A stretch of 64,000 nucleotides of DNA from Phormidium tenue FACHB-886 (GTDB taxonomy: Bacteria > Cyanobacteriota > Cyanobacteriia > Elainellales > Elainellaceae): positions 1 to 64,000 of the forward strand of contig NZ_JACXWX010000004.1 of the NCBI RefSeq assembly GCF_014764505.1, given 5' to 3'. The stretch's first letter is position 1; each line of letters opens with the position of its first letter. Positions 14,865-24,526 of the stretch are shown in pieces. A program made the translations under genes and the position numbers. Under the pieces are notes generated by a model. The model was not told the DNA's origin, ran no database searches, and worked only from the letters and a program-made list of their open reading frames with translations.

Positions 14865-16541
14865 GTGTCCCAGTCTGCAATTCCTGCTTCGTTTGACGTG
14901 CTAATTGTGGGGGGTGGAGCTGCCGGACTCTATGCCGCCCTATGTTTGCCCTCTCATCTGCAAATCGGGCTGCTTACCAAAGATACTCTATCCGTATCGG
15001 CAAGCGACTGGGCACAGGGTGGCATTGCAGCAGCGATCGCCCCGGATGACTCGGCAGCGCTACATTTTGCTGATACGCTGCAGGCAGGCGCAGGGCTATG
15101 TGAACCTGAAGCGGTGCGGCTGCTGGTGGAGCAGGCTCCCGCCTGTGTGCAGTCGCTAGTGGAGATGGGGGTGGGGTTTGATCGGCATGGCGAAACGCTG
15201 GCGCTGACGCTGGAAGCAGCCCACTCACGGCGGCGGGTGTTGCATGCCGCTGATACAACCGGGCGGGCAATGGTGTCTACGCTGGCAGCCCAAGTGCTAA
15301 ACCGCAGAAATATTCAGGTGATCTCGCAAAGCGTGGTGCTGGAGCTATGGATGGCGGCAGGGCGCTGTCAGGGCGTTTGCCTGCTGCACCAGGAACAAAT
15401 CCTCTGGCTCCCAGCAGGGGCAGTGCTGCTGGCAACCGGCGGCGGTGGACAGGTGTTTGCCCAAACTACCAATCCTGCTATTAGCACCGGCGATGGAGTG
15501 GCGATCGCTGGGCGGGCAGGTGCAGAGCTACGCGATCTGGAATTTGTGCAGTTTCACCCAACTGCCCTCACCCTCCCTGGTGCGCCTCGCTTTTTGATTA
15601 GTGAAGCGGTGCGTGGGGAGGGAGCATATCTGATCGATGACCAAGGTAAACGCTTTGCCTTTGACTATCACCCGGCCGGTGAACTTGCCCCCAGAGATGT
15701 GGTTAGTCGTGCTATCTTCAGTCATCTGCAGAAGACAGCCGCCGATCCAGCCTCTGCAAATGTTTGGCTTGATCTGCGCCACATTCCAGCTAGCACCATT
15801 CACCACCGCTTTCCTAACATCATTCAGGTTTGCCAGCATTGGGGAGTAGATGTGTTTCGAGAGCCCATTCCTGTAGCGCCTGCTGCTCACTATTGGATGG
15901 GCGGTATCACAACTGATCCCCAATGCCGCACATCCCTGCCTGGGCTTTATGCAATTGGTGAGACTGCCAGCACAGGTGTCCATGGCGCTAACCGTCTTGC
16001 TAGCAACTCGCTGCTAGAGTGCCTGGTGTTTGGGGCACAGCTACGATCGCTAGAGCCGCTAGAACCCAGACAGCCTGGAGTTGCAACAGAATCAAAGATT
16101 TTGTCTCTGCCTGTCGATCCAATATTGATGGCTTGGCGACAGGACATTCCTCGCCTGATGTGGCAAAGTGCGGGCATCTGTCGAGAGCAACACTCATTGG
16201 ATGCGGCGATTGCTCAGATTTCGGCGTGGCAGAGGGAATTTACTGAACTGCCGCTCAGCCGATCGATAATGCAGCAAATAGGGTTAGTCAATCAAATTAC
16301 TGTATCAAACGCACCGTTGCTGCGGCTCTGGGCAGAAACTCAAAATTTGCTCAACGTGGCGTTTCTCATCCTCAAAAGCGCTGCCTTTCGCCAAGAAAGC
16401 CGGGGTGGGCACTACCGCCTAGACTATCCTGCTACTGATCCGGCTTGGCGGGTTCATACGGTGGTTCAGTCTCATGTCTGGCAGCGATCGCCTTTGATTC
16501 CCGTCAACGAATTCGATCCTCAAACTGGGATCATTCAATAG
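14865..16541 (+). CDS. nadB: L-aspartate oxidase
   Basis: A 558-residue flavoenzyme that oxidises L-aspartate to iminoaspartate, the first step of NAD synthesis. The FAD motif is VLIVGGGAAGLYAAL; SASDWAQGGIAAA, HSRRRVLHAADTTGRA, EFVQFHPTAL and HYWMGGITTD are the family signatures, and the C-terminal helical domain contains RGGHYRLDYP. The GTG at 14865 is preferred: the frame upstream crosses the psbU terminator and carries no family sequence. Other genes of NAD synthesis are not nearby. Confidence 0.95.
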   Translation: MSQSAIPASFDVLIVGGGAAGLYAALCLPSHLQIGLLTKDTLSVSASDWAQGGIAAAIAPDDSAALHFADTLQAGAGLCEPEAVRLLVEQAPACVQSLVEMGVGFDRHGETLALTLEAAHSRRRVLHAADTTGRAMVSTLAAQVLNRRNIQVISQSVVLELWMAAGRCQGVCLLHQEQILWLPAGAVLLATGGGGQVFAQTTNPAISTGDGVAIAGRAGAELRDLEFVQFHPTALTLPGAPRFLISEAVRGEGAYLIDDQGKRFAFDYHPAGELAPRDVVSRAIFSHLQKTAADPASANVWLDLRHIPASTIHHRFPNIIQVCQHWGVDVFREPIPVAPAAHYWMGGITTDPQCRTSLPGLYAIGETASTGVHGANRLASNSLLECLVFGAQLRSLEPLEPRQPGVATESKILSLPVDPILMAWRQDIPRLMWQSAGICREQHSLDAAIAQISAWQREFTELPLSRSIMQQIGLVNQITVSNAPLLRLWAETQNLLNVAFLILKSAAFRQESRGGHYRLDYPATDPAWRVHTVVQSHVWQRSPLIPVNEFDPQTGIIQ

Positions 16542-16663
16542 AAGGGCTAAATTTCTACCCTCACGATGATCCCCATCGGGTAATTCCCTATTTACACCTG
16601 AAGCTAGATCGTCTAAGCTCCAAATCTAGAGACAATGCTTAATACCGCTTAGAACGCAAACCT

Positions 16664-17377
16664 ATGTCTGCTGATTGGCTAACGCCAAGTCATTTTGTCA
16701 TGTTTGGATTATTGCTGGGGTTTGCGATCGCACATAGCGGCCTTGCGGCCCTCAGACCCCGAGGAGAAAAGCTGATCGGCGCCCGCCTGTATCGCGTGTT
16801 CTTTGCCCTAGTGAGTTTGCCATTTGCTGTGGTGCTAATTGCCTATTTCATTAGCCACCGCTACGATGGGCTACGGCTCTGGAATGTTCAAGGAGTCAGT
16901 GGGGTTGAGCCCCTGGTTTGGGGGCTATCTGCCCTTTCGTTCATTTTTCTCTATCCTGCCACTTTTAATTTACTAGAGGTGGCAGCCGTTCAAAAACCGC
17001 AGGTGCATCTGTATGAAACAGGCATTATTCGCATTACGCGTCATCCACAGATGGTCGGACAGGTGATCTGGTGCGTAGCTCATCTTCTGTGGGTAGGGAC
17101 GAGCTTCACGTTAGTTACGTCAGTGGGGCTGGTCTTGCATCATCTGTTTGCGGTATGGCATGGCGATCGCCGCTTGCAATCGCGCTATGGCGAATCCTTT
17201 GAATCCCTGAAATCTCGCACTTCGGTTATGCCATTTTTGGCAATTTTTCAGGGTCGTCAAACCATTAAATGGCGCGAGTTTCTGCGTCCGGCTTACTTGG
17301 GGGTGACGGCGTTTGTGCTGCTATTTTGGTTGGCTCATCCGCTAATGATTCGTGCGACAGGTAACATCGCCTGGTAG
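16664..17377 (+). CDS. NnrU family membrane protein (Z-ISO-like)
   Basis: A 237-residue integral membrane protein with about six hydrophobic segments. FAIAHSGLAALRP, GIIRITRHPQMVGQVIWCVAHLLWVG and LHHLFAVWHGDRRL carry the conserved histidines of the NnrU family. In cyanobacteria and plants the group includes 15-cis-zeta-carotene isomerase (Z-ISO), a haem-dependent enzyme of carotenoid synthesis, so that is the likely role here. NnrU proper is linked to denitrification, of which there is no sign in the window. Confidence 0.82.
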   Translation: MSADWLTPSHFVMFGLLLGFAIAHSGLAALRPRGEKLIGARLYRVFFALVSLPFAVVLIAYFISHRYDGLRLWNVQGVSGVEPLVWGLSALSFIFLYPATFNLLEVAAVQKPQVHLYETGIIRITRHPQMVGQVIWCVAHLLWVGTSFTLVTSVGLVLHHLFAVWHGDRRLQSRYGESFESLKSRTSVMPFLAIFQGRQTIKWREFLRPAYLGVTAFVLLFWLAHPLMIRATGNIAW

Positions 17378-17434
17378 CATGATCCCAAGCATTTAAATTG
17401 CAACTTTAGTAAACCAACTTTATCAAGAGGCATA

Positions 17435-17794
17435 ATGGTGCGATTGATCAGACCGGCGGCATTTGAACAGGAAGTTTTAACGTCTTCTGCACCTGTGCTA
17501 GTTAACTTCTGGGCGCCTTGGTGCGGCGTTTGTCGCTTAGTAGACCCGATGCTTTCAGATTTGCAATCAACCTGGAAAGAGCAACTGCGGACAGTTAGCA
17601 TCAACGCTGACGAAAGTCTGAAGCTAGTCAGCACCTACAAGCTCACTACCTTACCTACGGTAATGCTCTTTAGCAACGGCAACGTGTTATATCGGATCGA
17701 CCAATTTCGCAATCGCCAAGATTTTCAAGCGGCTGCGGCTGAACTGCAGTCTAAGCTAGAACAGGTTGTTAATTGCTATAGCTATTCGCTTTGA
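17435..17794 (+). CDS. Thioredoxin-like protein with a CGVC active site
   Basis: A 119-residue single thioredoxin domain. VLVNFWAPWCGVCRLVDP contains the active site, WCGVC in place of the usual WCGPC; LTTLPTVMLF contains the cis-proline. Loss of the active-site Pro usually alters redox potential, so it may be a specialised thioredoxin rather than the main TrxA. The C-terminus continues about 15 residues past the domain and ends with an extra Cys (NCYSY). Confidence 0.88.
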   Translation: MVRLIRPAAFEQEVLTSSAPVLVNFWAPWCGVCRLVDPMLSDLQSTWKEQLRTVSINADESLKLVSTYKLTTLPTVMLFSNGNVLYRIDQFRNRQDFQAAAAELQSKLEQVVNCYSYSL

Positions 17795-17961
17795 GCAGAG
17801 GTAAACTGAGTTTTACTTTCATAGAAGCTTTAGCTTGTAAGAGGCTTTGTTCGCTTCAAGCCGAAGTTTGTGTGTCAGAAATCGTTTAATCTCTGAAGCG
17901 CAGTGGGGTGTAGTTTTGCTGCATCGCAACTCGCCCTCACAAACATTCAGGTCAGGCAACT

Positions 17962-19113
17962 ATGGTTGAAGTATCCAGTCAGCCGGCTGTACAAATTCGT
18001 GCCGTCACTACTGTGACCGATGCCGAGCGGTTTTTGGATGTGCCTGCAAAGGTGTATGCCGGTGATCCCAACTGGGTGCCGCCGCTCCGCAGCAGTATTG
18101 CCAAACAGTTCAAGCCCGAGAACCCATTTCTACAATACGGACGGCTCCAACAGTTCATTGCCCTGAAGCCAGGAACGGATGAAGCAATTGGGCGGATTGT
18201 GGCAGCAGTAAACGATCGGCTAGTCGAGCGGGAGGGGCGCAAAGTTGGTTTATTTGGCTTCTTTGAATGCATCGATGACTTTGCCGTTGCCCAAGGGCTG
18301 CTGCAGGCGGCTTGTCAGTGGTTGCGCGAACAGGATATGGAGCTAGCAAGAGGTCCGATCGATCTATCGACCCATATCAACTGCCTGTTCTTGGTAGACG
18401 GCTTCGATAGCCCGCCCATGGTGATGATGCCCTACAACCCGCCTTACTATCCTCAGTTTGTGGAGCAGGACGGCTGGCAAAAAGCCAAGGATGCGTATGC
18501 CTACGACTTTCCGCTCGACAAGCCCCTGCCCGATGAGTTTGAGAAAGCACACAATATCGCGCTGAAGTCTGGGGTGACATTTCGTTCAATCCATGTCAAG
18601 GGTGAAGCATTCCGACAGGATGCAACTAAAATGTATTACCTGTTCACCAAGATGTTTGCCAACAACTTTAGTTCTACACCCCGCACTCTGGAAGATTTTC
18701 TGGAGGAGGCAAACGACTTACAGACGGTAATCGATCGAGATGCCGTTCTGCTAGCAGAATATAATGGTGAGCTAGTCGGCTTTTTCATGGGCTTGCCCGA
18801 CTACAACATCCCCCTGAAGCACGTCAACGGCAAACTCAACTGGCTGGGAACCCTCAAATTCCTCTGGTATCGTCGTCAAATTGACCAGGGGCGAGTATTG
18901 ATCATTTGTTCCCTACCTGAGTTTCGCCGCAAGATGGTACCGCTAGGATTAATTTACCTGGGGCTGAGAGGGACACAAAAGAAAGGCAAACCCTACAAAC
19001 GAGCGGAGCTAGGGTATGTGTATGAGGACAATGCTGCCTCCCGCAAACTGGTAGAAGCCTCTGGTGGCAAAATTTACAAAACCTACCGGATTTACGAAAA
19101 GTCACTGACTTAG
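17962..19113 (+). CDS. GNAT-like acyltransferase family protein
   Basis: A 383-residue protein. The N-terminal part (AERFLDVPAKVYAGDPNWVPPL) and the C-terminal part (VLIICSLPEFRRKMVPLGLIYL, then AELGYVYEDNAASRKLVEASGGKIYKTYRIYEK) match a bacterial GNAT-superfamily group in which the last segment resembles the acceptor end of N-acetyltransferases. The substrate is unknown. The gene ends 19 bases before the epimerase on the same strand, so the two probably form an operon. Confidence 0.72.
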   Translation: MVEVSSQPAVQIRAVTTVTDAERFLDVPAKVYAGDPNWVPPLRSSIAKQFKPENPFLQYGRLQQFIALKPGTDEAIGRIVAAVNDRLVEREGRKVGLFGFFECIDDFAVAQGLLQAACQWLREQDMELARGPIDLSTHINCLFLVDGFDSPPMVMMPYNPPYYPQFVEQDGWQKAKDAYAYDFPLDKPLPDEFEKAHNIALKSGVTFRSIHVKGEAFRQDATKMYYLFTKMFANNFSSTPRTLEDFLEEANDLQTVIDRDAVLLAEYNGELVGFFMGLPDYNIPLKHVNGKLNWLGTLKFLWYRRQIDQGRVLIICSLPEFRRKMVPLGLIYLGLRGTQKKGKPYKRAELGYVYEDNAASRKLVEASGGKIYKTYRIYEKSLT

Positions 19114-19132
19114 GGCACAACTGGAAGACAAG

Positions 19133-20089
19133 ATGAAAGCATTTGTGACAGGTGCAAGCGGCTTTACCGGATCGCATCTGGTGAGAGCGCTAGAGCAGCG
19201 GGGCGATCGGGTAGTGGCGCTAGTGCGAAAGACCAGCGATTTATCCCGCCTGCAGGATAGCAGAGCCGAACTGGTCTATGGTGACCTTGGCGATCGGGCT
19301 ACTTTAGAAGCAGCGATGCAGGGCGTTGACGTTGTTTTCCATGTGGCTGCCTATGTAGAGTTGGGCGTGGTTGATGCTGCCAAAATGGAGCAGATCAACG
19401 TGGAGGGAACCCGCACGGTCTTGGAAGCCGCCAAAGCCGCAGGCATCTTTAAACTAGTGTATTGCAGCACGATCGGCGTCTACGGCGACACACAAGGGCA
19501 GGTGATTGATGAATCTTTTCAGCGGACTCAGGCAGGGTTTTCCTCGGCGTACGATCGCACAAAGTATCTGGCGCAGCAGCTAGTCGATCAGGCAGCAGCA
19601 GAAGGATTGCATACCGTCAGCCTGATGCCCTCTGGAATTTTTGGAGCAGATGATCCCCACTTCGGTCCCGTGATGGATACCTTCTTGAAGGGCAAGCTGA
19701 AGGTGTGGGCGGGTGGCGATCGGATTACGGGCATTGTCCATGTAGATGACCTAGTGGCTGCAATGCTGCTGGCAGCCGAAAAAGCGCCCGCTGGCTCGCA
19801 CTACATCATCTCTGCTGGAGAAATGAGTACCCGTGAGATGTTCGACTTCCTGAGCCAACAGACAGGCATGGCTGCCCCCAACGAAGTTCCAGAGCCAATT
19901 GTCCGCTTTGTGGGGAATGTGCTCGACCCACTCGGGCGTTTGCTGTCTTGGCAGCCCCCCGTCAGCCGTGAACGTGTCCATTACATCTACGACCGCTGTG
20001 TTCGCATCAAGGCAGACAAAGCGCGGCAAGAACTAGGCTGGGAACCGCGCTCCGTCGAGCAAACGCTGCAGGATGCGCTACGCCGGTAG
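19133..20089 (+). CDS. NAD-dependent epimerase/dehydratase family protein
   Basis: A 318-residue extended SDR. FVTGASGFTGSHLVRAL is the cofactor motif, VFHVAAYVELG follows, and the catalytic Ser and YxxxK are in YCSTIGVYG and AYDRTKYLAQQL. It resembles dihydroflavonol reductase-like and hopanoid-associated (HpnA) epimerases. No sugar or hopanoid genes are adjacent, so the substrate is open. Its 3' end overlaps the convergent DevA-like gene by 12 bases. Confidence 0.88.
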   Translation: MKAFVTGASGFTGSHLVRALEQRGDRVVALVRKTSDLSRLQDSRAELVYGDLGDRATLEAAMQGVDVVFHVAAYVELGVVDAAKMEQINVEGTRTVLEAAKAAGIFKLVYCSTIGVYGDTQGQVIDESFQRTQAGFSSAYDRTKYLAQQLVDQAAAEGLHTVSLMPSGIFGADDPHFGPVMDTFLKGKLKVWAGGDRITGIVHVDDLVAAMLLAAEKAPAGSHYIISAGEMSTREMFDFLSQQTGMAAPNEVPEPIVRFVGNVLDPLGRLLSWQPPVSRERVHYIYDRCVRIKADKARQELGWEPRSVEQTLQDALRR

Positions 20090-20884
20090 CTGGTGGGTTA
20101 CAGCAGCAGAATTGCTCGTAAGCACACCATCTTCAAGATAAGTGACGCGATCGGCAACATCGATAATCCGGGGATCATGCGTTACCATCAGTACGGTGCG
20201 GTTGGCTTCTTTAGCCAGCTTCCGCAGCAGCGAAATCACCGCATGACCACTCTGCGAATCAAGTGCTGCTGTAGGCTCATCTGCCATGATAATCTGCGGT
20301 TCACCCGCCAGCGCCCGGGCGATCGCCACCCGCTGCTTTTGCCCACCCGACAGATCGCGGGGATATTTATTTGCCCGATCGACCAAGCCCACTTGATCTA
20401 GAAGGTACAGCGCTTGCTGTTTGGCAGCCCGTCCCTTGATGCCCTTCATATCTAGCGCCAGTTCAACGTTCTCTAGGGCTGTTAGCGCTGGAAACAGATT
20501 GAACTCCTGGAAGATAAAGCCGATATTTTTTAGCCGAAACTTCGAGAGCTGGGCGCGGCTCATCCGAGTGAGGTCTTGCCCCAGCAAACACAGGCTTCCG
20601 TCCGAGGGAGTAAGGATGCCCCCTAGAATAGAGAGCAGCGTTGTTTTACCAGAGCCAGAAGGACCCATCAGCAGCTGAATATCGCCCCGATATACGTCTA
20701 AATCAATATCTTTAAGCGCCTGGAACCGCTGGGGACCGTTTTGGAAAACCATCTCTACTCCTTTGGCCACAATCGCTCTAGCCCCAGTTTTAACAGGGTC
20801 GATTGTGGTTTCAGCACCCTGGTAAACCACCTTTTGAGCGGCTTCTGTTGCATTCATTTGGAAATTAATAGGAGTCGCAGTCAT
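20078..20884 (-). CDS. DevA-like ABC exporter ATP-binding protein
   Basis: A 268-residue ATPase. LLMGPSGSGKTTLLSILGG is Walker A, the Q-loop is FIFQEFNLFPALTALEN, the signature is LSGGQKQRVAIARAL, and IIMADEPTAALDSQSG is Walker B with D-loop. A 45-residue N-terminal extension precedes the domain. It is of the DevA/MacB type, which powers export of glycolipids or other compounds in cyanobacteria. The permease gene lies upstream on the same strand, separated by 395 bases. Confidence 0.92.
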   Translation of the reverse strand: MTATPINFQMNATEAAQKVVYQGAETTIDPVKTGARAIVAKGVEMVFQNGPQRFQALKDIDLDVYRGDIQLLMGPSGSGKTTLLSILGGILTPSDGSLCLLGQDLTRMSRAQLSKFRLKNIGFIFQEFNLFPALTALENVELALDMKGIKGRAAKQQALYLLDQVGLVDRANKYPRDLSGGQKQRVAIARALAGEPQIIMADEPTAALDSQSGHAVISLLRKLAKEANRTVLMVTHDPRIIDVADRVTYLEDGVLTSNSAAVTHQLPA

Positions 20885-21279
20885 GTGTACCGTTTTGAGA
20901 ATGGGTTGGATAGGGAGCTTGAATGACAGGGTGTGAGAGGAGTGACGAGCTTAGCCTAAATATTCAAAAATTTGGCTAATTATAGATTCACAGGAAGTAT
21001 CTAAAAATTCGGACTGTGCTAATCTGCAGTTTGTTTCTTATCACTGTGGCAAAGTAAAACTTCTAGATTAATTCTTTATCTAACGCCTTTGAAAACCTGA
21101 TCAACTATCTCTGCATCAAATGAGTTGATATAGGCTGTACAAGTTGCGATTCATACTTTGTAATCTATTCAGCTAGAAAAATTATCGCACTTTGGGTGGG
21201 GAACAGCAGCACAGGATAGGGGTCGGAGGCCGGATCTTCATGATGTACTGAGAGAAATGGGTGATTAGGAAAGCTAAAG
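20885..21279. other. Spacer between DevC-like and DevA-like genes
   Basis: 395 AT-rich bases with no open frame worth calling. The length suggests that the DevA-like gene has its own promoter, although no specific element can be named. Confidence 0.5.
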
Positions 21280-22533
21280 TTAAGATTTGAAGACGATCGC
21301 TGGATCAACGCGCGTCACCTTTTGAATGGCAAATAAGGCAGAACCGACACACATAAAAACGGTGATCCCTAGAATGCCAGTGGCAGCAAGCGGCGTAATT
21401 AGAATGGTGATGCCTTGAGTGGCGAATGTCCAAGCACCTAAAGCTAGACATAGACCAATACTGGGAATATATCCTAAGACGGCCATCAGCAACGCCTGCT
21501 GAATGATGATGCTATAAACAACGCGATCAGGAACCCCCATCGCCTTGAGTGTGGCGAACTCTTTGAGGTGATCTGCAACCGACGAATATAGAATTTGTCC
21601 TACAATTACCATGCCGACAACCACCCCAACTGTAGCCCCTAATCCCAATATGAAACCCACCCCAGTCCGCTGCACCCAATACTCGCGCGTGATCGACGCC
21701 ATCTCTTCACGGCTGTAAGCTCGAGTGTTGGGCAGGGCTGCTTCTAGGCGCTGCTTCAGCGTCGCTACATCTTCACCGGGTCTTGCCTGCACCAGCACAT
21801 AGCTAATCGCATCGTTAGCTGAGAGCGGAGTTGGCTGAGCCGATGCCGGGTTAGCACTAGGCGAGGGGGAATATACGTTGGTACACAAAAACTGTTCTGC
21901 TTGCAGTCTGCAGCTGAGATTTGAGGTGCGGTTGCCAGTGACATACGACTTGACGCTCTCGATCGAGGCAAACATGTAGTTGCTAGAGGCGATTGACTGC
22001 GTTCCGCGTGTCAGACCCACCAGCTTAATGCTGAGTGCACCGATGTTAGCAGTGTCACCAATTCGGCTAACGTTTAGGCTGTCGAGGTTGGTTTCATCGG
22101 CAATGACGGTGTAAGGCTGCTTCAAATCATTGATGCTGCCCTGGGTAGTTTCAAAGGCATCAAATAATTGCCCGGATGGATCAAAGCCAAAGAGCCGCAC
22201 CGAAGTAATTTTGCCGCTAGGGCTGCGCCAAGTGCCACCGCCCAGCAGCAGCGGCTCTGCCCGCTGCACGCCGGACACCTGCTGCGCTTGAGACAGATAG
22301 CCCGCGGGCAGTGGCAATGTTAGCTCCAGGTTGACCATGTCTTTGCTGGCAACCCAAATATCTGCTTTTGAGCGATCGATCAGGACACCAGTCGAGCGGG
22401 TAAACCCATTGAGAATTCCTGTTTGAATTGCTACCAAGCTCACTGCAAACATAATCCCTGCCTGCGCTACCAGAAAGCGGGGAATATCTTCAAACAGGTT
22501 TTTGCGGGCAAGGGATGCCATAACGGTGATCAA
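21280..22533 (-). CDS. DevC-like ABC exporter permease
   Basis: A 417-residue permease of the FtsX/MacB type. One transmembrane segment lies near residues 20-45, then a periplasmic domain of about 230 residues, then three C-terminal segments (about 290-315, 340-365 and 375-400). LYSSVADHLKEFATLKAMGV is the typical cytoplasmic coupling sequence of DevC. A second in-frame ATG at 22521 could be the start. DevC normally works with the membrane-fusion protein DevB, which is not encoded here. Confidence 0.9.
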   Translation of the reverse strand: MITVMASLARKNLFEDIPRFLVAQAGIMFAVSLVAIQTGILNGFTRSTGVLIDRSKADIWVASKDMVNLELTLPLPAGYLSQAQQVSGVQRAEPLLLGGGTWRSPSGKITSVRLFGFDPSGQLFDAFETTQGSINDLKQPYTVIADETNLDSLNVSRIGDTANIGALSIKLVGLTRGTQSIASSNYMFASIESVKSYVTGNRTSNLSCRLQAEQFLCTNVYSPSPSANPASAQPTPLSANDAISYVLVQARPGEDVATLKQRLEAALPNTRAYSREEMASITREYWVQRTGVGFILGLGATVGVVVGMVIVGQILYSSVADHLKEFATLKAMGVPDRVVYSIIIQQALLMAVLGYIPSIGLCLALGAWTFATQGITILITPLAATGILGITVFMCVGSALFAIQKVTRVDPAIVFKS

Positions 22534-22805
22534 CCAAACAAATAGATGACAAGAATAGACTATTTACTATTGGACATCAGGCATTTGTCATTTGTGTGAA
22601 CCTAGCTCATCAGCCCTACAGGGAAAGAAAAGATAAAATTGCTCATGGCAGGAATCAGTCGATCTGCACACCCCAGAGATACGTTAGCTCCTGTAACTGT
22701 TTGACTGTATCGCACCCTACCCAATGGCGGTGAAAGCTTGTGACAGTGGCAGGGGGTGGCTGTATTGTTGAGGTGCTTTCATATCAACTGAGTGACACAG
22801 ATTAT
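22534..22805. other. Spacer upstream of the DevC-like gene
   Basis: About 270 bases that probably contain the promoter of the DevC-like gene. No DevB gene, RNA gene or clear operator is visible. Confidence 0.4.
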
Positions 22806-22847
22806 CTATGGCAATTTAACTATGGCAATTTAACTATGGCAATTTTG
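22806..22847. repeat. Three tandem 14-bp repeats at the end of the flavoprotein gene
   Basis: CTATGGCAATTTAA at 22806-22819 and 22820-22833, then CTATGGCAATTTTG at 22834-22847. The last copy encodes the C-terminal LP and stop codon of the flavoprotein gene on the minus strand, so the gene end was duplicated downstream, probably by slippage. Confidence 0.75.
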
Positions 22848-24378
22848 TTAAGATGCCCAGCAAGGTTTTGATGCGAGGCGTTAGCAGCGTTCGGCGATAG
22901 GCATCAGCAGCCTTTTTGATACATTCGGCTTGGGTGGGGTAGGGGTGAATGACGCTAGAGAGTTTGCTCAAGCCGATGTGGTGAACGATCGCCGTAGTAA
23001 TTTCGCTAATCATCTCCCCAGCATGGCGCGCCACAATCGTTGCACCTAAAATTGTGTCTTTGCCTTTGGGATGCAGGATCTTGAGAAAACCATCTGCTTC
23101 ACCATCCGCAAGGGCGCGATCGACGCTGTCGAAGGAAATCTTGATCGTTTCTACCTCGATTCCTTGCTGGAGTGCCTCTTGCTCATATAGACCGACATGG
23201 GCGATTTCAGGATCGGTGTAGGTGACCCAAGGCATAATCAGGCTGCTGAGCTTAGTCCGTCGGATGCCAAAGGGAGAAAACAGCGCATTTTTGATGACAA
23301 TGCGGGCAGCAGCATCGGCGGCATGGGTAAATTTCCAATCCATGCAAATGTCGCCTGCTGCGTAAATTCTAGGGTTTGTTGTTTGCAGATAGTCATTGAC
23401 GACCACACCTTTATGGGGATCGTAGTGAACACCGATTGCTTCTAGATTTAACCCTTCTACATTAGGTGCGCGTCCGGCTCCAATTAAGATCTCATCCACA
23501 GCGATCGAGTCAGGCTGTCCATCGCGATTGAAGTGAACCACTTTGCCCGCTGCTGTTTTTTCAACGCGCTGAATATCGCTGTTCAGGACAAGCTGCACGC
23601 CATCGCGCAACAAAGCCTGCTCGACGAACTCAGCAGCATCCTGGTCTTCTTTCTTCAGCAGATGTGAATTGTTGTGAAACAACACCGCCTGCGCGCCCAA
23701 CCGCTGGAAAGCTTGAGCCATCTCACAGCCAATTGGCCCGCCTCCAATCACAGCAAGCCGATTGGGACGATCGACCAGCGAAAACACCGTTTCGTTGGTT
23801 AGGTATCCCGCTTCATCCAAACCGGGAATCGACGGGCGACTCGCCCGTGCGCCTGTCGCAATCACCGCTTTTTTGAAGCGGAGGGTGCGATCGTCGACCT
23901 GAATTGTTTGATCGCTGGTAAAGCAGCCTTCGCCCAAAAAGACATCTACTCCCACTGCCTGAAACCGCTGGGCCGAATCGTGTGGGCTGATATCCGAGCG
24001 GACCCGCCGCATCCGCGCCATCACCGCCGCAAAATCAATCTCGGCGTCAACAGGCTTGATCCCAAATGCCGCTGCATCCCGCATGTCTGCCGCAACGCGC
24101 GACGATCGAATCATACACTTGGAGGGCACACAGCCTGCATTGAGACAATCGCCGCCCATCAAATACCGCTCCACTAATGCCACCTTCAAGCCCAGCTCTA
24201 GCCCAGCCGCGCCCGCAGCCGCCACTAAACCTGCCGTGCCCCCGCCGATCACTACCAGATCGTAAAGGGGCTGCGGTGTAGGATTAGTCCAGTCGGGTGG
24301 ATGGACATAGGAAACAAGCCGCTGATTGTATTCATCCATTGGCGGCACAGAAACAGGCTGGACGGTAGATTGAGACAT
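22834..24378 (-). CDS. MerA-like pyridine nucleotide-disulfide oxidoreductase
   Basis: A 514-residue flavoprotein. LVVIGGGTAGLVAAAGAAGL binds FAD, GGDCLNAGCVPSK is the redox-active disulfide, LAVIGGGPIGCEMAQAF binds NAD(P)H, and IYAAGD and HPYPTQAECIKKAAD complete the class I pattern. It is usually annotated as mercuric reductase, but the N-terminal metal-binding domain and the C-terminal vicinal Cys pair of true MerA are absent, so mercury is unlikely to be its substrate. It lies downstream of a TVP38 membrane-protein gene on the same strand, a pairing seen elsewhere as gene fusions. Confidence 0.88.
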   Translation of the reverse strand: MSQSTVQPVSVPPMDEYNQRLVSYVHPPDWTNPTPQPLYDLVVIGGGTAGLVAAAGAAGLELGLKVALVERYLMGGDCLNAGCVPSKCMIRSSRVAADMRDAAAFGIKPVDAEIDFAAVMARMRRVRSDISPHDSAQRFQAVGVDVFLGEGCFTSDQTIQVDDRTLRFKKAVIATGARASRPSIPGLDEAGYLTNETVFSLVDRPNRLAVIGGGPIGCEMAQAFQRLGAQAVLFHNNSHLLKKEDQDAAEFVEQALLRDGVQLVLNSDIQRVEKTAAGKVVHFNRDGQPDSIAVDEILIGAGRAPNVEGLNLEAIGVHYDPHKGVVVNDYLQTTNPRIYAAGDICMDWKFTHAADAAARIVIKNALFSPFGIRRTKLSSLIMPWVTYTDPEIAHVGLYEQEALQQGIEVETIKISFDSVDRALADGEADGFLKILHPKGKDTILGATIVARHAGEMISEITTAIVHHIGLSKLSSVIHPYPTQAECIKKAADAYRRTLLTPRIKTLLGILTKLP

Positions 24379-24526
24379 AGGAAAAATAATGGATGAAAGA
24401 TAGTACTGAGGAGCGAGAATCTCCTCATCGATAGAGAAACCAAAGCCGGCGCCAACAAAGCTAACAGCCCGGTTTGTTCCAGATCGTCCACCTCAAGGCA
24501 GTTTATGGCAGGTTATGGCAGGCATT

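Noticed and set aside
24379-24526. Open frame across the spacer between the TVP38 and MerA-like genes
   Set aside because: Short, overlaps the MerA-like start and has no recognisable sequence.
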